From Malachius bipustulatus (lineage: Eukaryota > Arthropoda > Insecta > Coleoptera > Melyridae): DNA of 64,000 nucleotides. The stretch is from the NCBI GenBank assembly GCA_910589415.1, contig OU342633.1, positions 36,214,210 through 36,278,209 of the forward strand. The letters are read 5' to 3'. Positions 51,099 to 61,573 of the stretch are shown piece after piece. Position 1 is the stretch's first letter, and every line of letters begins with the position of its first letter. Below the pieces are notes generated by a model, which was not told where the DNA came from, did not search any database, and was given only the letters and a program-made list of their open reading frames with translations. The position numbers and the translations under genes are program-made.

Positions 51099-52084
51099 AT
51101 GTATTCAAATGTCATATGTCACCTTTCAAGCTTTCAAACCCAGAAGCGTCAAATGTCTCTCTTTGTAAACACGACATGGTGGAAGATATGTTGTTGATTC
51201 AAAACACTAATGAGCTAAACAGGTTATAAATAGGGGTGAGCACCCAAAAACGGGCCTTTTTCCTTCTGCACTGCCTGGGTAGTATTTTTTGACTTATACT
51301 CTTTCTTGATTTCAAATTGATCTTTGTAAATGTAAATTCAGGTTCTCTTATATTGTAATACTTTTCTGTGAATTCAATCAACGTAGGAGTCACTTCTCGT
51401 TCTTCGTCAAACTCAATTCAAAGAGGTGGATCATTTTGATTGATGATTGCTTACCGATCTATTAACCTACGAATGAATGGGCCTTATGTGAATCTAACTA
51501 ACATTTTCGCACTTGCCAGGGGGATCAATTAAACAGCCAAATGATGGTTGCCTCCTAACCATCGGACCCCAAAAACGGATCCCCTTAAGTAAAGGCGGGT
51601 TGCTTCCTTAACCGGACCTCGCTATCTTCCTTGCAAACAGATATACTAACTAGACCCATTCCCATGGTTATCTTAAAGACCTAGATTTCAGTGATTATTG
51701 TTCAGTTTAAAATGATTCGCGCGAATGTTTAGCGCAGCGGTGGGGCTGTCTCGGGGTGAAAGAGGATTCATTAGATTCGGTGACGGTTGTCGAGACGATT
51801 GATCTACGCTTTTCAGAAACCACCGTTGATTCTTTTCATTTCGGGACTGCGAACGAGAGGTTTCTCGACCATGCTCATTTACTCGGAAGTCCCAGTCTGA
51901 GCGTATCGGCACTGTTGGGGATTTCAGTAACGTAGAATAAAATAGGTGTTTTTAAAATTCATCTGTTTCATTATTCTCAAATCTCCAGCCTTTTGCTTCA
52001 TGTCTGTGTATAAAAGAACCAAGATAACCAAGAAATAAGGTAAGATTACTACGAACACAACAGAAGGTCCACACGAGACGAACC
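51099..52084. other. Intron sequence, nothing recognised
   Basis: No coding or repeat signal recognised. The minus-strand frame at 51199-51393 is unrecognised. Confidence 0.4.
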
Positions 52085-52160
52085 CTAGACGATCACGATT
52101 ACAAACGGTAAGTAATGTCGGCCATTTTGTTTTGAAATATTTGAAATCAGGGCGGGATCT
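52085..52160 (+). repeat. Dispersed repeat, copy 2
   Basis: Matches 25500-25600 through ACGATCACxxxACAAACGG, TAAGTAxTGTxGGC and GAAATCAGGGxGGGA. It is truncated exactly where the MITE at 52161 begins. Confidence 0.6.
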
Positions 52161-52904
52161 CTAATAGCGAATTCGAGTTACTGCACTTTTCTGCTCCGGG
52201 TGCGCACCGAGACGGAATCTCGTGTTCGATTTGTAGGATTCCGTTCCAGTGCTTTTCGTAATCGTATTCGAGTTAAAGTGAACTCTAGCGGTGCATATCG
52301 TAATTGTGTTCGAGTTACACTTGCTCTCTGGCAGTGCATAGGAAAATATGTTCGAGTCGTATGGCGGAACTGTCCCGGAGCAAAATAAACTGCACCGTCA
52401 AATTTGACGGTGCAACGGTGCACTCCCGTAAATTTAGAGGTTAGAAATAGCGGGAAAATTAAATACTGATTCCTTACTGATTCCTAGTATGTAATTCCTT
52501 AAACCAAAAATTTGTGGATAAGTACATTTTACGTATTGTATGAATTACAACTTATTACAATAATTAAAATGGATCACGCCTTGTAGTTCCACGACTCTGT
52601 TATAATAAGAATAACATCATAACAACAAACAACCGTGATAGGTATAGGATAGGGATAGGTAGAAGGCTATAATGAAAGTGCAGACTGGAGGGAAACTGGA
52701 TTGCACACTGCACTGCACCGGTGCATGGCGCTCTGGCTCTGGCTTCTGGCTCTGGTTCTGGCCTGCCCTGACACAGTACGGTTCCATACAGAGTCGAAAT
52801 GCGAAAGTTCTGCTCCGGACTGGAGCAGAATTCTGGGCAGAACTGATTCAGAGACAGATCGATCTCGCTCCGAGCAAGTGCAGCCAACTCGAATTCGCTA
52901 TTAG
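52161..52904. mobile_element. 744-bp MITE with 19-bp perfect terminal inverted repeats
   Basis: CTAATAGCGAATTCGAGTT at 52161-52179 is exactly inverted at 52886-52904. Similarity continues more loosely inwards (CTGCACTT and GCTCCGG). Internally it has tandem TTCGAGTTA-containing units of about 60 bp (52165-52350) and a perfect 22-bp palindrome at 52392-52413. A CTCTGG/CTTCTGG run lies at 52730-52760. The Arg/Ser-rich ORFs within are repeat artefacts. A TA target duplication is possible, because TA adjoins both ends. Confidence 0.8.
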
Positions 52905-52984
52905 TTTCTTACCAAAGTCCTTTCTGATTTGGATGAAAAATTATGGGCGAGGGGCACTTTAAACTTTCTCACTGACGCAAAAAC

Positions 52985-53175
52985 TGTCAAAATTGAAAAC
53001 TAAGATAATTTTTATACGGATAATTGAAATATCCTTAAAATGAGGTCTCACATGTCCCACATGCCATTTAAGAAATTTAATTTGACAGCGACTGCAACGT
53101 CATTTTTGACTCTTTGATATTTGACAAATCACTTTTACGTCAAAAAGTAGCAAAATTCATGACGTTTGATTTAGT
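52985..53175 (-). mobile_element. Half copy of the 50.7-kb palindromic MITE
   Basis: Shares AAAATGAGGTCTCACATG, TTTGACAGCGACTGCAACGT and TTTTACGTCAAAAAGTAG with the arms of the element at 50665-51098, but only one arm is present. Confidence 0.75.
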
Positions 53176-53279
53176 TTTTATTTCAAAGTTCTTGTTCTAT
53201 CTCATTTGGTTAAAATTTAAGGAATGGGGGGGAGACTATGTACGTCCTCACTATACATATAAGAAGCCACAACTGAAAG

Positions 53280-54130
53280 TAAATTGTCTACGACGGAATT
53301 CTCCCCCTGTCTACGACGGAATTCTCCTCCTGTCTCCAGACGAATAGCATTGACCTTCGACTACTCCCATTTGCCTAGTCATCGGGCTTCCCATTATCCG
53401 ACCGTCGATAGTTCTGCTTTTCCATTGGCCAAGATCGACTCCAGCCGCGCTACCACCAAATAGTTTAAGAACAGGTTCCAATGCCAACTCACACAAAGGA
53501 GACTGATCAAGCAATCAACGACTAGGTAAATACTGATATTGGAGAAATCTCCAGGCTCGATTTCTGGAAGTTATTGTGGTGTCATATGCCATTACAACAA
53601 AGAAAACCAAGAGCAGGCCGAAAAAGACGACGGTAGGAGTTTCCCAGCGCATCGAAGAGAGCTACCAGAACCTTCTATAGGAGAGGTAGATAACGAGATG
53701 ATCTATTCCAGGTTGATCATTGATCAACCAGGGGTACGTCATGAAAACTTCTGAAACAATCCAAGACAAGTTGAGGTTGTAAGGTCCCAAAAGCGGCGAA
53801 AGGAGTTTACTCTCCATTTTTCTGTGTTGAATAAGTGGACAAGCACCTTAATGAGCTCATTGAGTACAATAACAGAATCACCTCGGTGATTTGCTTATAC
53901 TATGAAATCTTATCTTAGATCCTGCAGCGATTACTGAATCGGGAATCATCCCCATCTCATTCACCGGCCGTCTGGATTTAGATTAGCGCGAGGAACGACT
54001 CAACAAAGTATTGCAAGAGTGATTTAGCTATTTCGATCCCTTAATATAAAATAAACACAGAAGAAGTTGTTGTAGTGACAATAGACAGAGATGCGGTTGC
54101 AAAAATTGTAGAAATTGAATTACACAAGCA
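53280..54130 (+). pseudogene. Degenerate reverse-transcriptase fossil
   Basis: Plus-strand frames give PSGFRLARGTTQQSIARV (about 53965-54020) and EEVVVVTIDRDAVAKIVEI (about 54062-54115). They resemble the (Q)xGFRxxRSTxxAIARV and VxVTxDxxNAFD blocks of non-LTR reverse transcriptases. The Asp-rich palm motif is not intact. The frame at 53539-53754 may be its upstream part. Confidence 0.5.
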
Positions 54131-55496
54131 GGATGCATCCCTTTAGTAGAACTGGAAGCAGAATTTGGCAATAAATGGTAATAAAAGAAATGAAAAAGGC
54201 AACAAGGACTGGGAATGGCAATTAAAAAGGCACTTTGAAAATTGCATCATCAACACATTCGAGTATTTTTGGTGGAATGTAAACGTGATAATTAATTCAC
54301 GTGTGCACGCGAATGGAAGACGAGCTTTACATACCAGAGTAAAAAAAAATCGTTGAAATCCAATTCGGTATTGTTTACAGTCACAGTACATGTGGCAGAT
54401 GTTTCAGGACGGGTGTATTCAAATGAGCAATTAATTGGCTGACCTGGATGATGACTGATACGGGTATCATGTAGTATTAGAGTGAATTTTTCACGTACAA
54501 AAAATAAGCCTCGTCGAAGCGTTTTAAATCAACTCAAACCTCCTTATCTAAATAAAGAGATATTTTTAAGTTCAAAAAACTTCCGTTTTAAAAGTTGCCA
54601 TTTCCAGAACTTCCTCCGCGATTAACTACAACGAAGGTCATTAATAGAAGTCGTTCATTACACACCACAGTGTTGCAGCCAAAAGAAAAAGTAAAAAAGA
54701 AGAGGCCATAAATAGGAGTGAAAAAACGGATGCAGATTACACTTTTGATTGCCCTCCATTTTTCACGAGAAATGTCCCGCGAATGCATGCATAAAGCGCA
54801 ATCGGTCACACGGAACAGATAGCCCTCATCCACTCTATATCGAGGGCAATTTCGTCCTTCCATTCACCCGCGAACGGTGAACTCGACCGGAGGTTTTATA
54901 ACTCGACACAACGACTCTTTAATCGATTCATAGCTGACCAGTCGAGTGATTTGACGACCACTTCACGCGACGTTGATGACGGCGCTGAGCTCGTCAATGA
55001 TTGATTGATCTCTCCGTGGAAATCCCCTGCGCCGTTATATTTGCTTTGGGAATCCCGATTTGTCGCTTTTTCATATTTGGATAAAACTGGAGACTAAAAC
55101 GAATTGTCTGTGAAGAAATCAAACTGTCATGGACGTGTCTATCGGTACGCGACAAGACTGACAACCAACAGGAAGATTTTGTTGACTAACTCAACTCTTT
55201 TATTCAATGAGACAGATGAACTCATGTAACTGTTTGAATTGAGAAAGTGCAGAAATCCCCAGGTTGTGGCGATTGTAATATTATTGATACGATTATTACT
55301 GCGGTATGGGACGTGTGACAAACGGGACAGACGTACGTGACTGACACCAAACAAGACGTGACAAATGTGTCCTTGTAACTGTTTGTGTTTGAAGCGGAGA
55401 ATCTCAGTTGTTAATAATCCAAGACCAGTGGGAGTTGCATTCAAATTTAGTTGGCAATAATCTTCTCCAGTTTCTCCTGCGGGCTGCAGTTGTCCA
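54131..55496. other. Sequence with nothing firm
   Basis: No recognisable exon. The minus-strand frames at 54143-54391, 54588-54863 and 55139-55444 have no known domain. Confidence 0.4.
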
Positions 55497-55679
55497 ATGA
55501 TTTCATCTTTGCTGTTTGATCAACAACCGCAACGTCTCCTGTCCATCCAGTGCTTTGAAATTATAATCCGGGAGCTTTACAGGGTCTCCAAAAGCTTCCA
55601 GTTAATGCAAGGGCTGAAATCGGTCGAGAATTACGTTGACAAACGAGATTACAGGCACCTATTCTGTTACCTAGTTTAA
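55497..55679 (+). other. Open frame upstream of the unknown exon pair
   Basis: 60 codons, including CFEIIIRELYRVSKSFQLMQ and GLKSVENYVDKRDYRHLFCY. It looks like a helical protein segment and not like repeat. It ends at TAA 84 bp before the exon at 55764, and no good donor in the right phase was found. Product unknown. Confidence 0.3.
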
Positions 55680-55763
55680 TAACAGATTCGTCGGTGAGCA
55701 AGCGGCTAGTTATTTCAAACCTGAGCTGATAACAGTAGGGGGAATTGTTAATTAATTATTTAG

Positions 55764-56092
55764 ATCCCGTTGACCCGCATACACCTGCTTAAAATCAACT
55801 ATTCATCAGATATTGCAGCAGAAGCTGAAATTTTGAATAAAACGCCTGGAAATAGTACATCGGTGGTAAATTACTTGTTATTTGCTTATGATGGTCAATA
55901 TAAACCTGTCGCCTCGAAAGTGCTCAATGGGGATGCTCGCTCGTTCATGTTTATAGATTTTCCGGGGGCTAATTCTGGAGGTAAATAATTGATTCGTAAT
56001 TTAGTAGGTTGCATGGCCCGACAAGTAATTGTACCTGACAATTTCTATTTCTTCCAGGTTGTGTTAAGAGCCCTATTAGCCTCTCGCTGTAA
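55764..56092 (+). CDS. Unrecognised gene, last two exons (55764-55980, 56058-56092)
   Basis: Exon 1 follows the acceptor ATTAATTATTTAG and is open for 72 codons: IPLTRIHLLKINYSSDIAAE, AEILNKTPGNSTSVVNYLLF and AYDGQYKPVASKVLNGDARS, then FMFIDFPGANSGG. It ends at donor GGAG/GTAAAT in phase 1. A 77-bp intron ends in a strong pyrimidine tract (TTTCTATTTCTTCCAG). The next exon adds CVKSPISLSL and stops at TAA. Two Asn-glycosylation sequons (NYS, NST) hint at a secreted or surface protein. The 5' exons are not identified. I do not recognise the family. It lies on the opposite strand to GARNL3. Confidence 0.45.
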
Positions 56093-57095
56093 ATGTTAAT
56101 CGCCCCATTTACAGGAATAGCGGGATTAGGTGATAAAGATAAGGAGTGAATCGATCGGGGGTCGTTATGACGAAATGGAGCTTTTATTCATGTAAATTAG
56201 CTCGGAGAGCACGATATCTCTGGGGATATTCATCCAGATGGTTTGTTGGAATTGGGATTTCCAATACGATATGAGTAATGGTTTGTTTTGATCGATCGAA
56301 CTTGTGTTATAATACACAGAGCGCCTCGAAACACTTCCTAAATGGAATCCTCAGATACTAGACGCAAGCCAAGTTGGGAGTGACATCATTTACTAGAACT
56401 AGAACTATTCAGGAGAAAATCAGAAGTTTTTTCACCTCACGTTGGGCGCCAGTTTTAACAGTAACATATATCACTAAAGATAATAAAAACTTCTTAAGCT
56501 TCATGTAGTATTTTTTATTTAACATTTCAAATATATTTTTGTGACAATTTCAACGACCATGTCTGAAATTTGCAATGCCGAAAATCTAGTGTCAAATTTG
56601 ATGAAATTAGTGAGAAAACTTTACTCTACAGGTCACCGAAAACGGTTTTCGTTAATAATGATGCAATCCTCAAGAGAAAACTTTTCTAAACGTCTCAAAT
56701 TTTCATCTCTTCATTTACGGAGTCTTTCTTAAAACAAAATTTACGGCCACTTTATTGTTCTTGCGGTTAATTAGGGAGGAGAAATAATACACGAAACAGA
56801 ATGTAAAATTACACCGAAGGTCGTTTCGAAGTAGCAAGACGTAGCGCAAGACATAGAAAGACATAAAAAGAGCTATTCCTGCCAAATTACACAAACCCTC
56901 TTATTAAAACTGAAGAACTCATCGTCGTGAGCTACTGGCGTGATCAGGTTGGTTGAAGAAGCCGCTAATGACCTTTTACATATGAATGAGGCGTCCCGGG
57001 AAGGTCGCGCTCGGCTGTCAAACAAACCATTAGTAAATCTGTAATGTTGGCGAAACTGGAAAGCCCTTCACATCCCTCCAGCGGCACACAATGGA
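56093..57095. other. Sequence with nothing firm
   Basis: No AATAAA close to the stop at 56092. The plus-strand frame at 56541-56732 has no recognised product. Confidence 0.35.
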
Positions 57096-57215
57096 ATGTC
57101 GGAAGCGTCGGAGAATCGAGAGAGGATTCCACTTGACCCTCTCGGCGAGGAGGAAGACACGGTGTCGCTGATCGACCAGCAGATGCGCGGGCTGGAAATG
57201 GCTGAGGCAACATGA
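57096..57215 (+). CDS. Short acidic ORF, possible last exon
   Basis: 39 codons from ATG to TGA: MSEASENRERIPLDPLGEEE then DTVSLIDQQMRGLEMAEAT. GC-rich third positions stand out from the AT-rich surroundings. An AATAAA lies at 57355-57360, 140 bp after the stop. The frame stays open upstream of the ATG to 57045, with an AG after CATCCCTCCAG at 57080, so it could be the end of a spliced gene. Minus-strand frames across the same bases look less protein-like. Product unknown. Confidence 0.3.
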   Translation: MSEASENRERIPLDPLGEEEDTVSLIDQQMRGLEMAEAT

Positions 57216-57479
57216 GGAGTTTTATTAAGCCTAGCCAGGTCTGCGGAATATTGTTTCAAGAATTATTCCTCCGCTGAACGTAGGAGTATTTCCCAGCGGA
57301 TGTTTTATTAGAGCTGGGTTACTTCACGAGTTAATCTTTATGAAAATATGAAGGAATAAAGGAAGGTAAATCGACTATAAGGACGAAATGAAACGACGGA
57401 ATTATCCTGATTTGAGTCGAATGGAAGGAGCATGATTTTTGGGACAAAATTTTACTTACTAATTTTTTTTGTCGTTCCA
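57216..57479. other. Spacer before the satellite
   Basis: Nothing recognised beyond the AATAAA noted for the ORF at 57096. Confidence 0.4.
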
Positions 57480-60350
57480 ATTTCTTGATCATAGTTGACT
57501 TTTTGTTCAAGTGTTGCTGCTTTGATCATTATGATCATTCTGATCAATGATAATTAGAAACTCATTATGATCTTAAGCTTATCATACCTTAGATGCTTCT
57601 CTTCTTAAGAGTGAAAAGTTATTTCTACTCAAATTCAAGCGTTGATTGTCAAGCTTGATATTCTTGGAGCATTGCTTGAGAGTACAATAATTTGTTTCAA
57701 TAAATGACTTGATCATAGAACAAGTGATATGCTATGATGGGGTATTTTTCATCGTGTTCAAGAGTCAAGCTGATTTGATAATTTTTCTTGTAATTTCTCT
57801 ATGATTCTGAACTATGAGGAAGCCTAATAAAAAAACTCCTAAAAATCCTAAAATTATGCTAATTCATCTTAACATTTCTCTATGATTGTCAAGCACGAGG
57901 TGATCTGATCAAGAATCTCTAAGAAATATTGATCAAATGATCGATTCAGCTTCACTCTCTGTTAAAGAGTCAAGCTGATCTGATTATCCCGCTAAACATT
58001 CTTCATTATAGTTCTGAGTTGCGAGGAAACTTAATAAGGGAGCTCTTAGATATCTTGATCAAATGATCAAATCAGCTTCACTATCTGCTAAATTATTAAG
58101 TTGATTTGAATATCCCTCTTAGGATTTCTTTGTTCTTAACCGGAAGAAAACTTAATAAAAAACGTTTGATTAAATGATGATGATCCATCTTATCATTTCT
58201 CTGTGATTTCCAAGAATCAAGATACCCAGTTAAGATTCTGTAAGACATCTCAATCAAATGATCCAATCAGCATCGCTCTCTGTCCAAAAGTAAGGCTAAT
58301 CTGATTATTTATCCAACATTTTTCTGTAAATCTGAACAATGAGGAAACTTAATCAAGAAACTCTTGGATATCTTGATCAAATTATCAAATCAGCACTTTT
58401 AAGGTTTCTTTATCCAAAACGTTTCCTTATGATTTTCAAGCCTGGAGATATCTGATATAAAATCTCTAAGAAATCTTGATCAAATGATTCAGTCCGCTTG
58501 ACTCTTGAACAGAGTCAAGCTTGATTAAGGTTTCTTTATCCATAACGTTTCCTTAGGATTTTCAAGTCTGGGATCTCTGATTAAGAATCTCTAAGAAATA
58601 TTGATCAAATGATCCAGTCAGCTTCACTCTCTGTTCCAGAGTCAAGCTGATCTCCCGTTTAACATTCCTCTATAATTCCTAACCGTGAAGAATTTAATCA
58701 AGAAACTCTTGATTAAATGAACATCATCCATCTTGACATTACTCTATGATTTTAAAGGATATTCATAATATTCATAATCATATTTCCTTACGATTTTCAA
58801 GCCTGAGGATCAAATGATCAAATGATCTTGAACAGAGCGTCAAGCTGATCTGATTATCCCGCTAAACATTCCTCAATAATCTGAGCCGCGAGGAAACTTA
58901 ATCAAGGAACTCAATGATTGGATCAAGGAAGCTGATTTGATCAAATGATCAAATCAGCTTGACTCTATGTTCAGGATTAAGCTGATTTTATTTGCCCTTT
59001 TAAGATTACTCTGTCCATAACATTTACTTAGGATTTCAAAGTCTGGGGATACCTGATCAAGAATCTCTAAGAAATCTTGATCAAATGATCAAATCTGCTT
59101 GACTCCCTGTTCAAGAATCAAGCTGATTTGAATATCCCTCTTAGGATTTCTCTATGATTCTTAACCTGGCAGAAAACTTAAAGCTCTTGATTAAATGATG
59201 ATCATTATTCTTAATATTTCTCTATGACTTAAAAATTTCGATCAAGTGACCCAATCAGCTTGGCTATCATTCAAGAGTAACGTTGATTAACACTCCATTA
59301 GAATGTTAGAAGAGAGTTAGTAGAGAGAGAGATATAAAGAAATAGAGAGAGAAATATAGAAAAAGCTCCTTGGAGTCTTGATCAAATGATTAAATCAGTT
59401 TTACTTTCTTTTAAAGATTCAATCTGATTTTATGATCTTTCTTACCATTTCTTTATGATTTTGAACCACAAGGAAACTAAATCTCAAAACTCTTATGCCC
59501 GGTTGTTCAAACGTTAATTAAAAATTTTCAGATAATTACTGATTTTAAAATGCCCTGTATTATCAAACTATTGGTCTGATTTTGCTGAAAATAAATTCTG
59601 CTCCCTTTAAGAAGAGTTAATTAATGATTAAAAATAAAAGATCATTAAATATATTCGCCGTATTTTCAAAATCTGCAATTTAAAATCAGTAATTATCTCA
59701 AAATTTTTAATTAACGTTTGAACAACCGGCCCTTAGATATCTTGATCAAATGAACAAATCAGGGTTATTGCATGATTGAACCCTGGGTTATTGCTCATGA
59801 GTCGAGCTGATTTGATTATCCATCTTCGGATTTTTCTAAAATTCTGAACCGTGAGGAAGCTTAAACAGGAAACTCTTGCAAATCTTGATCACATAATGAT
59901 GATCCATGCTAACATTTCTCTACGATTTTCAAGCGTGAGGATACCTGATCAAGATACCCTAAGAAATCTCGATCAAATTATCCAGTCAGATTGATTATCT
60001 GATCAAGAGTAAAGTTGATAGACTTCCCTCCTAACATTCCTCTATATGATTCCCAATCGCAAAGAATTTTATCCAGAAACTCTTAGAAATCTTGATTAAA
60101 TAATAATAAACTAGTTTTACTCTCCGTCCAAGAGTCAAGCTGATATGAAAACACTTCTAAACCATCCTCTATGAATCTGAAGCGTGAGGAAACTTAATCA
60201 AGAAACTCTTAGTTATCTTGATTAAATAATCAAATCAGCTTGACTCTGTTCAGGATTCAAGATGATTTGATCATCTCTCTTAATCTTTTGTATATGATGC
60301 TGAAGAGTGATGAGTTTTGATCAACGAACTCTTGTAGTGTACGACTTTCT
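57480..60350. repeat. TGATCA-rich degenerate satellite, units about 125-190 bp
   Basis: The unit contains, in order, CTTGATCAAATGATCAAATC, CAGCTTGACTCTCTGTTCAA, GAGTCAAGCTGATTTGATTA, TCCCTCTTAACATTTCTCTA, TGATTCTGAACCGTGAGGAA and ACTTAATCAAGAAACTCTTA. Variants recur about twenty times, for example at 57928, 58052, 58247, 58475, 58601, 58930 and 59077. TGATCA and AGCTGA/TCAGCT make each unit partly self-complementary. A MITE interrupts the array at 59496-59732. Confidence 0.9.
59493..59735. mobile_element. 237-bp palindromic MITE (59496-59732), TTA duplication
   Basis: Ends GCCCGGTTGTTCAAACGTTA and its near-exact inverse at the right (CGTTTGAACAACCGGCCC). Inverted pairing continues for about 50 bp per side (TTAAAAATTTT, AGATAATTACTGATTTTAAA). 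TTA flanks both sides (59493-59495, 59733-59735), consistent with a PIF/Harbinger-type non-autonomous element. The central sequence is shared with the MITE in the P-like element at 21449-21683. Confidence 0.85.
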
Positions 60351-60589
60351 TCGCAAGAGTTATTAATCATAAAGAAACCTATTTTTGAAAGATTTTCAAT
60401 TGTGTAAGGGACAACCAGATCTGGTCATAAAATTTAGATTTCTTCAACTTAAGGGTAGATTTGATCCTCAAAATAGGACAAAACTGCTTATTTGTATGAT
60501 TTATGCAACTATTTGCCCTTTAATCAAATTTCTTGCCTCAAAATATAAATATATGCTTAATCTCTTGAAAGGCATCTCTTAATCTTAAA
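60351..60589. other. Spacer between satellite and LTR
   Basis: The frame at 60385-60582 has no recognised product. Confidence 0.4.
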
Positions 60590-61573
60590 ATTTTGAAACG
60601 AATTATAGACAGATAGACACGTTGGTCGCCACTTGAAACGAATTATTGACAGATAGACACGATGGGCGCCACTTGAAACGAATAATTATTGACGTTGGCG
60701 TCAATTAAAACGAACTATTTTACCCTTAGAAGGGAAAAATAGTCGTTGAGAGCATGAGACGGTAAAAGATAACAAGGGTCGTGGATTGAGCTGTCAGTCT
60801 AAGAGGGTCAACAATAACAGGCGGGTCAGCAGAACAACAGGTACTCTTTATTTGCAAAAAAAAAATCACAGATATTAATATTTGAAAAAAAAATCACAGA
60901 TGTTAATTATCACAGCATCTTGAGCACGGTTAACAAACAAGAGAAAAACAAGAGCGTGCAGTTTAGCCGATTGAACTGATCGGTTACTAATGGATCCACA
61001 AGGGCACTTAGCTTCGTATGGCTCTCCGGTACGAAGATGACGGTTTAAAGATCAGGTGCCCTTCGGAGCGAGGAACAAGCTTAGCTGGTTTGAGACTTGA
61101 TCTTCCAGACTTGGCTCCAGGAAAAACTTGCTTCGGTACGAAAAAGTGGACTTCGCAGGGAAAACTTGCGTCGGTATGAAAAACTTGCTTCCAGGAAAAA
61201 GTTGCTTCCGTAGGAAAAATGGAATCTGTAGGAAAAATGCAATCCGTAGGAAAAAGCAAGCCAAAAACGTGGGTGATGTTTCCAATATTTGAACAATAAA
61301 TTCACGACGCCATTAGGTGAATTATTCGCGAAAGGTGTTTGGCGTGAACCTTCTTCAAGCGAATTCCAGAAGAGAAAGAAAGGTGAGATCTCAGGTATCG
61401 GCGTACCGGATTGAAACTCGACAGTCGAGAACTCGACGAAACTCGAGGCATCCAGCCGGCCGCGCTTGCACCGCACTAAAAGCCACCATCACTCACTTAT
61501 GCGACGCGCGCACCGCGGTTGTCTCCGGGTCGCTGGCATTTAGCCAGTACGTACAAAATGTACGTTACAATTT
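60590..61573 (-). mobile_element. Solo LTR copy B (60594-61569), target duplication ATTT
   Basis: On the minus strand it starts TGTAACGTACATTTTG and ends ATTCGTTTCA. ATTT flanks both sides (60590-60593, 61570-61573). It is homologous to copy A at 44924-46082. Its 3' end is longer by about 120 bp, made of three tandem copies of the terminus (60594-60720). The long minus-strand ORFs at 61008-61476 are artefacts of the minisatellite. Confidence 0.86.
61120..61260 (-). repeat. Minisatellite inside LTR copy B
   Basis: Units such as TTGCTTCCAGGAAAAA, TTGCGTCGGTATGAAAAA and GGAATCTGTAGGAAAAATG repeat at about 16-20 bp. They correspond to the repeat field of copy A in opposite orientation but with different sequence variants. 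Confidence 0.8.

Noticed and set aside
51540..51640. tRNA-like or structured RNA
   Set aside because: No cloverleaf with TTC loop and matching acceptor stem could be drawn. No tRNA was found elsewhere by eye.
52178..52423. Arg/Thr-rich ORFs on both strands
   Set aside because: They come from internal tandem units of the MITE at 52161-52904.
56965..57259. Minus-strand ORFs as a possible GARNL3 first exon
   Set aside because: No donor in suitable phase and no similarity to the GARNL3 N-terminus; the plus-strand frame over the same bases is more protein-like.
61008..61476. Overlapping minus-strand ORFs of 77-131 codons
   Set aside because: They are inside LTR copy B and over its minisatellite; several frames are open at once, which is typical of repeats.
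44920..61573. One 16.6-kb element with copies A and B as long terminal inverted repeats
   Set aside because: Each copy has its own 4-bp target duplication (ATCT and ATTT) and TG...CA ends, and a host exon lies between them.
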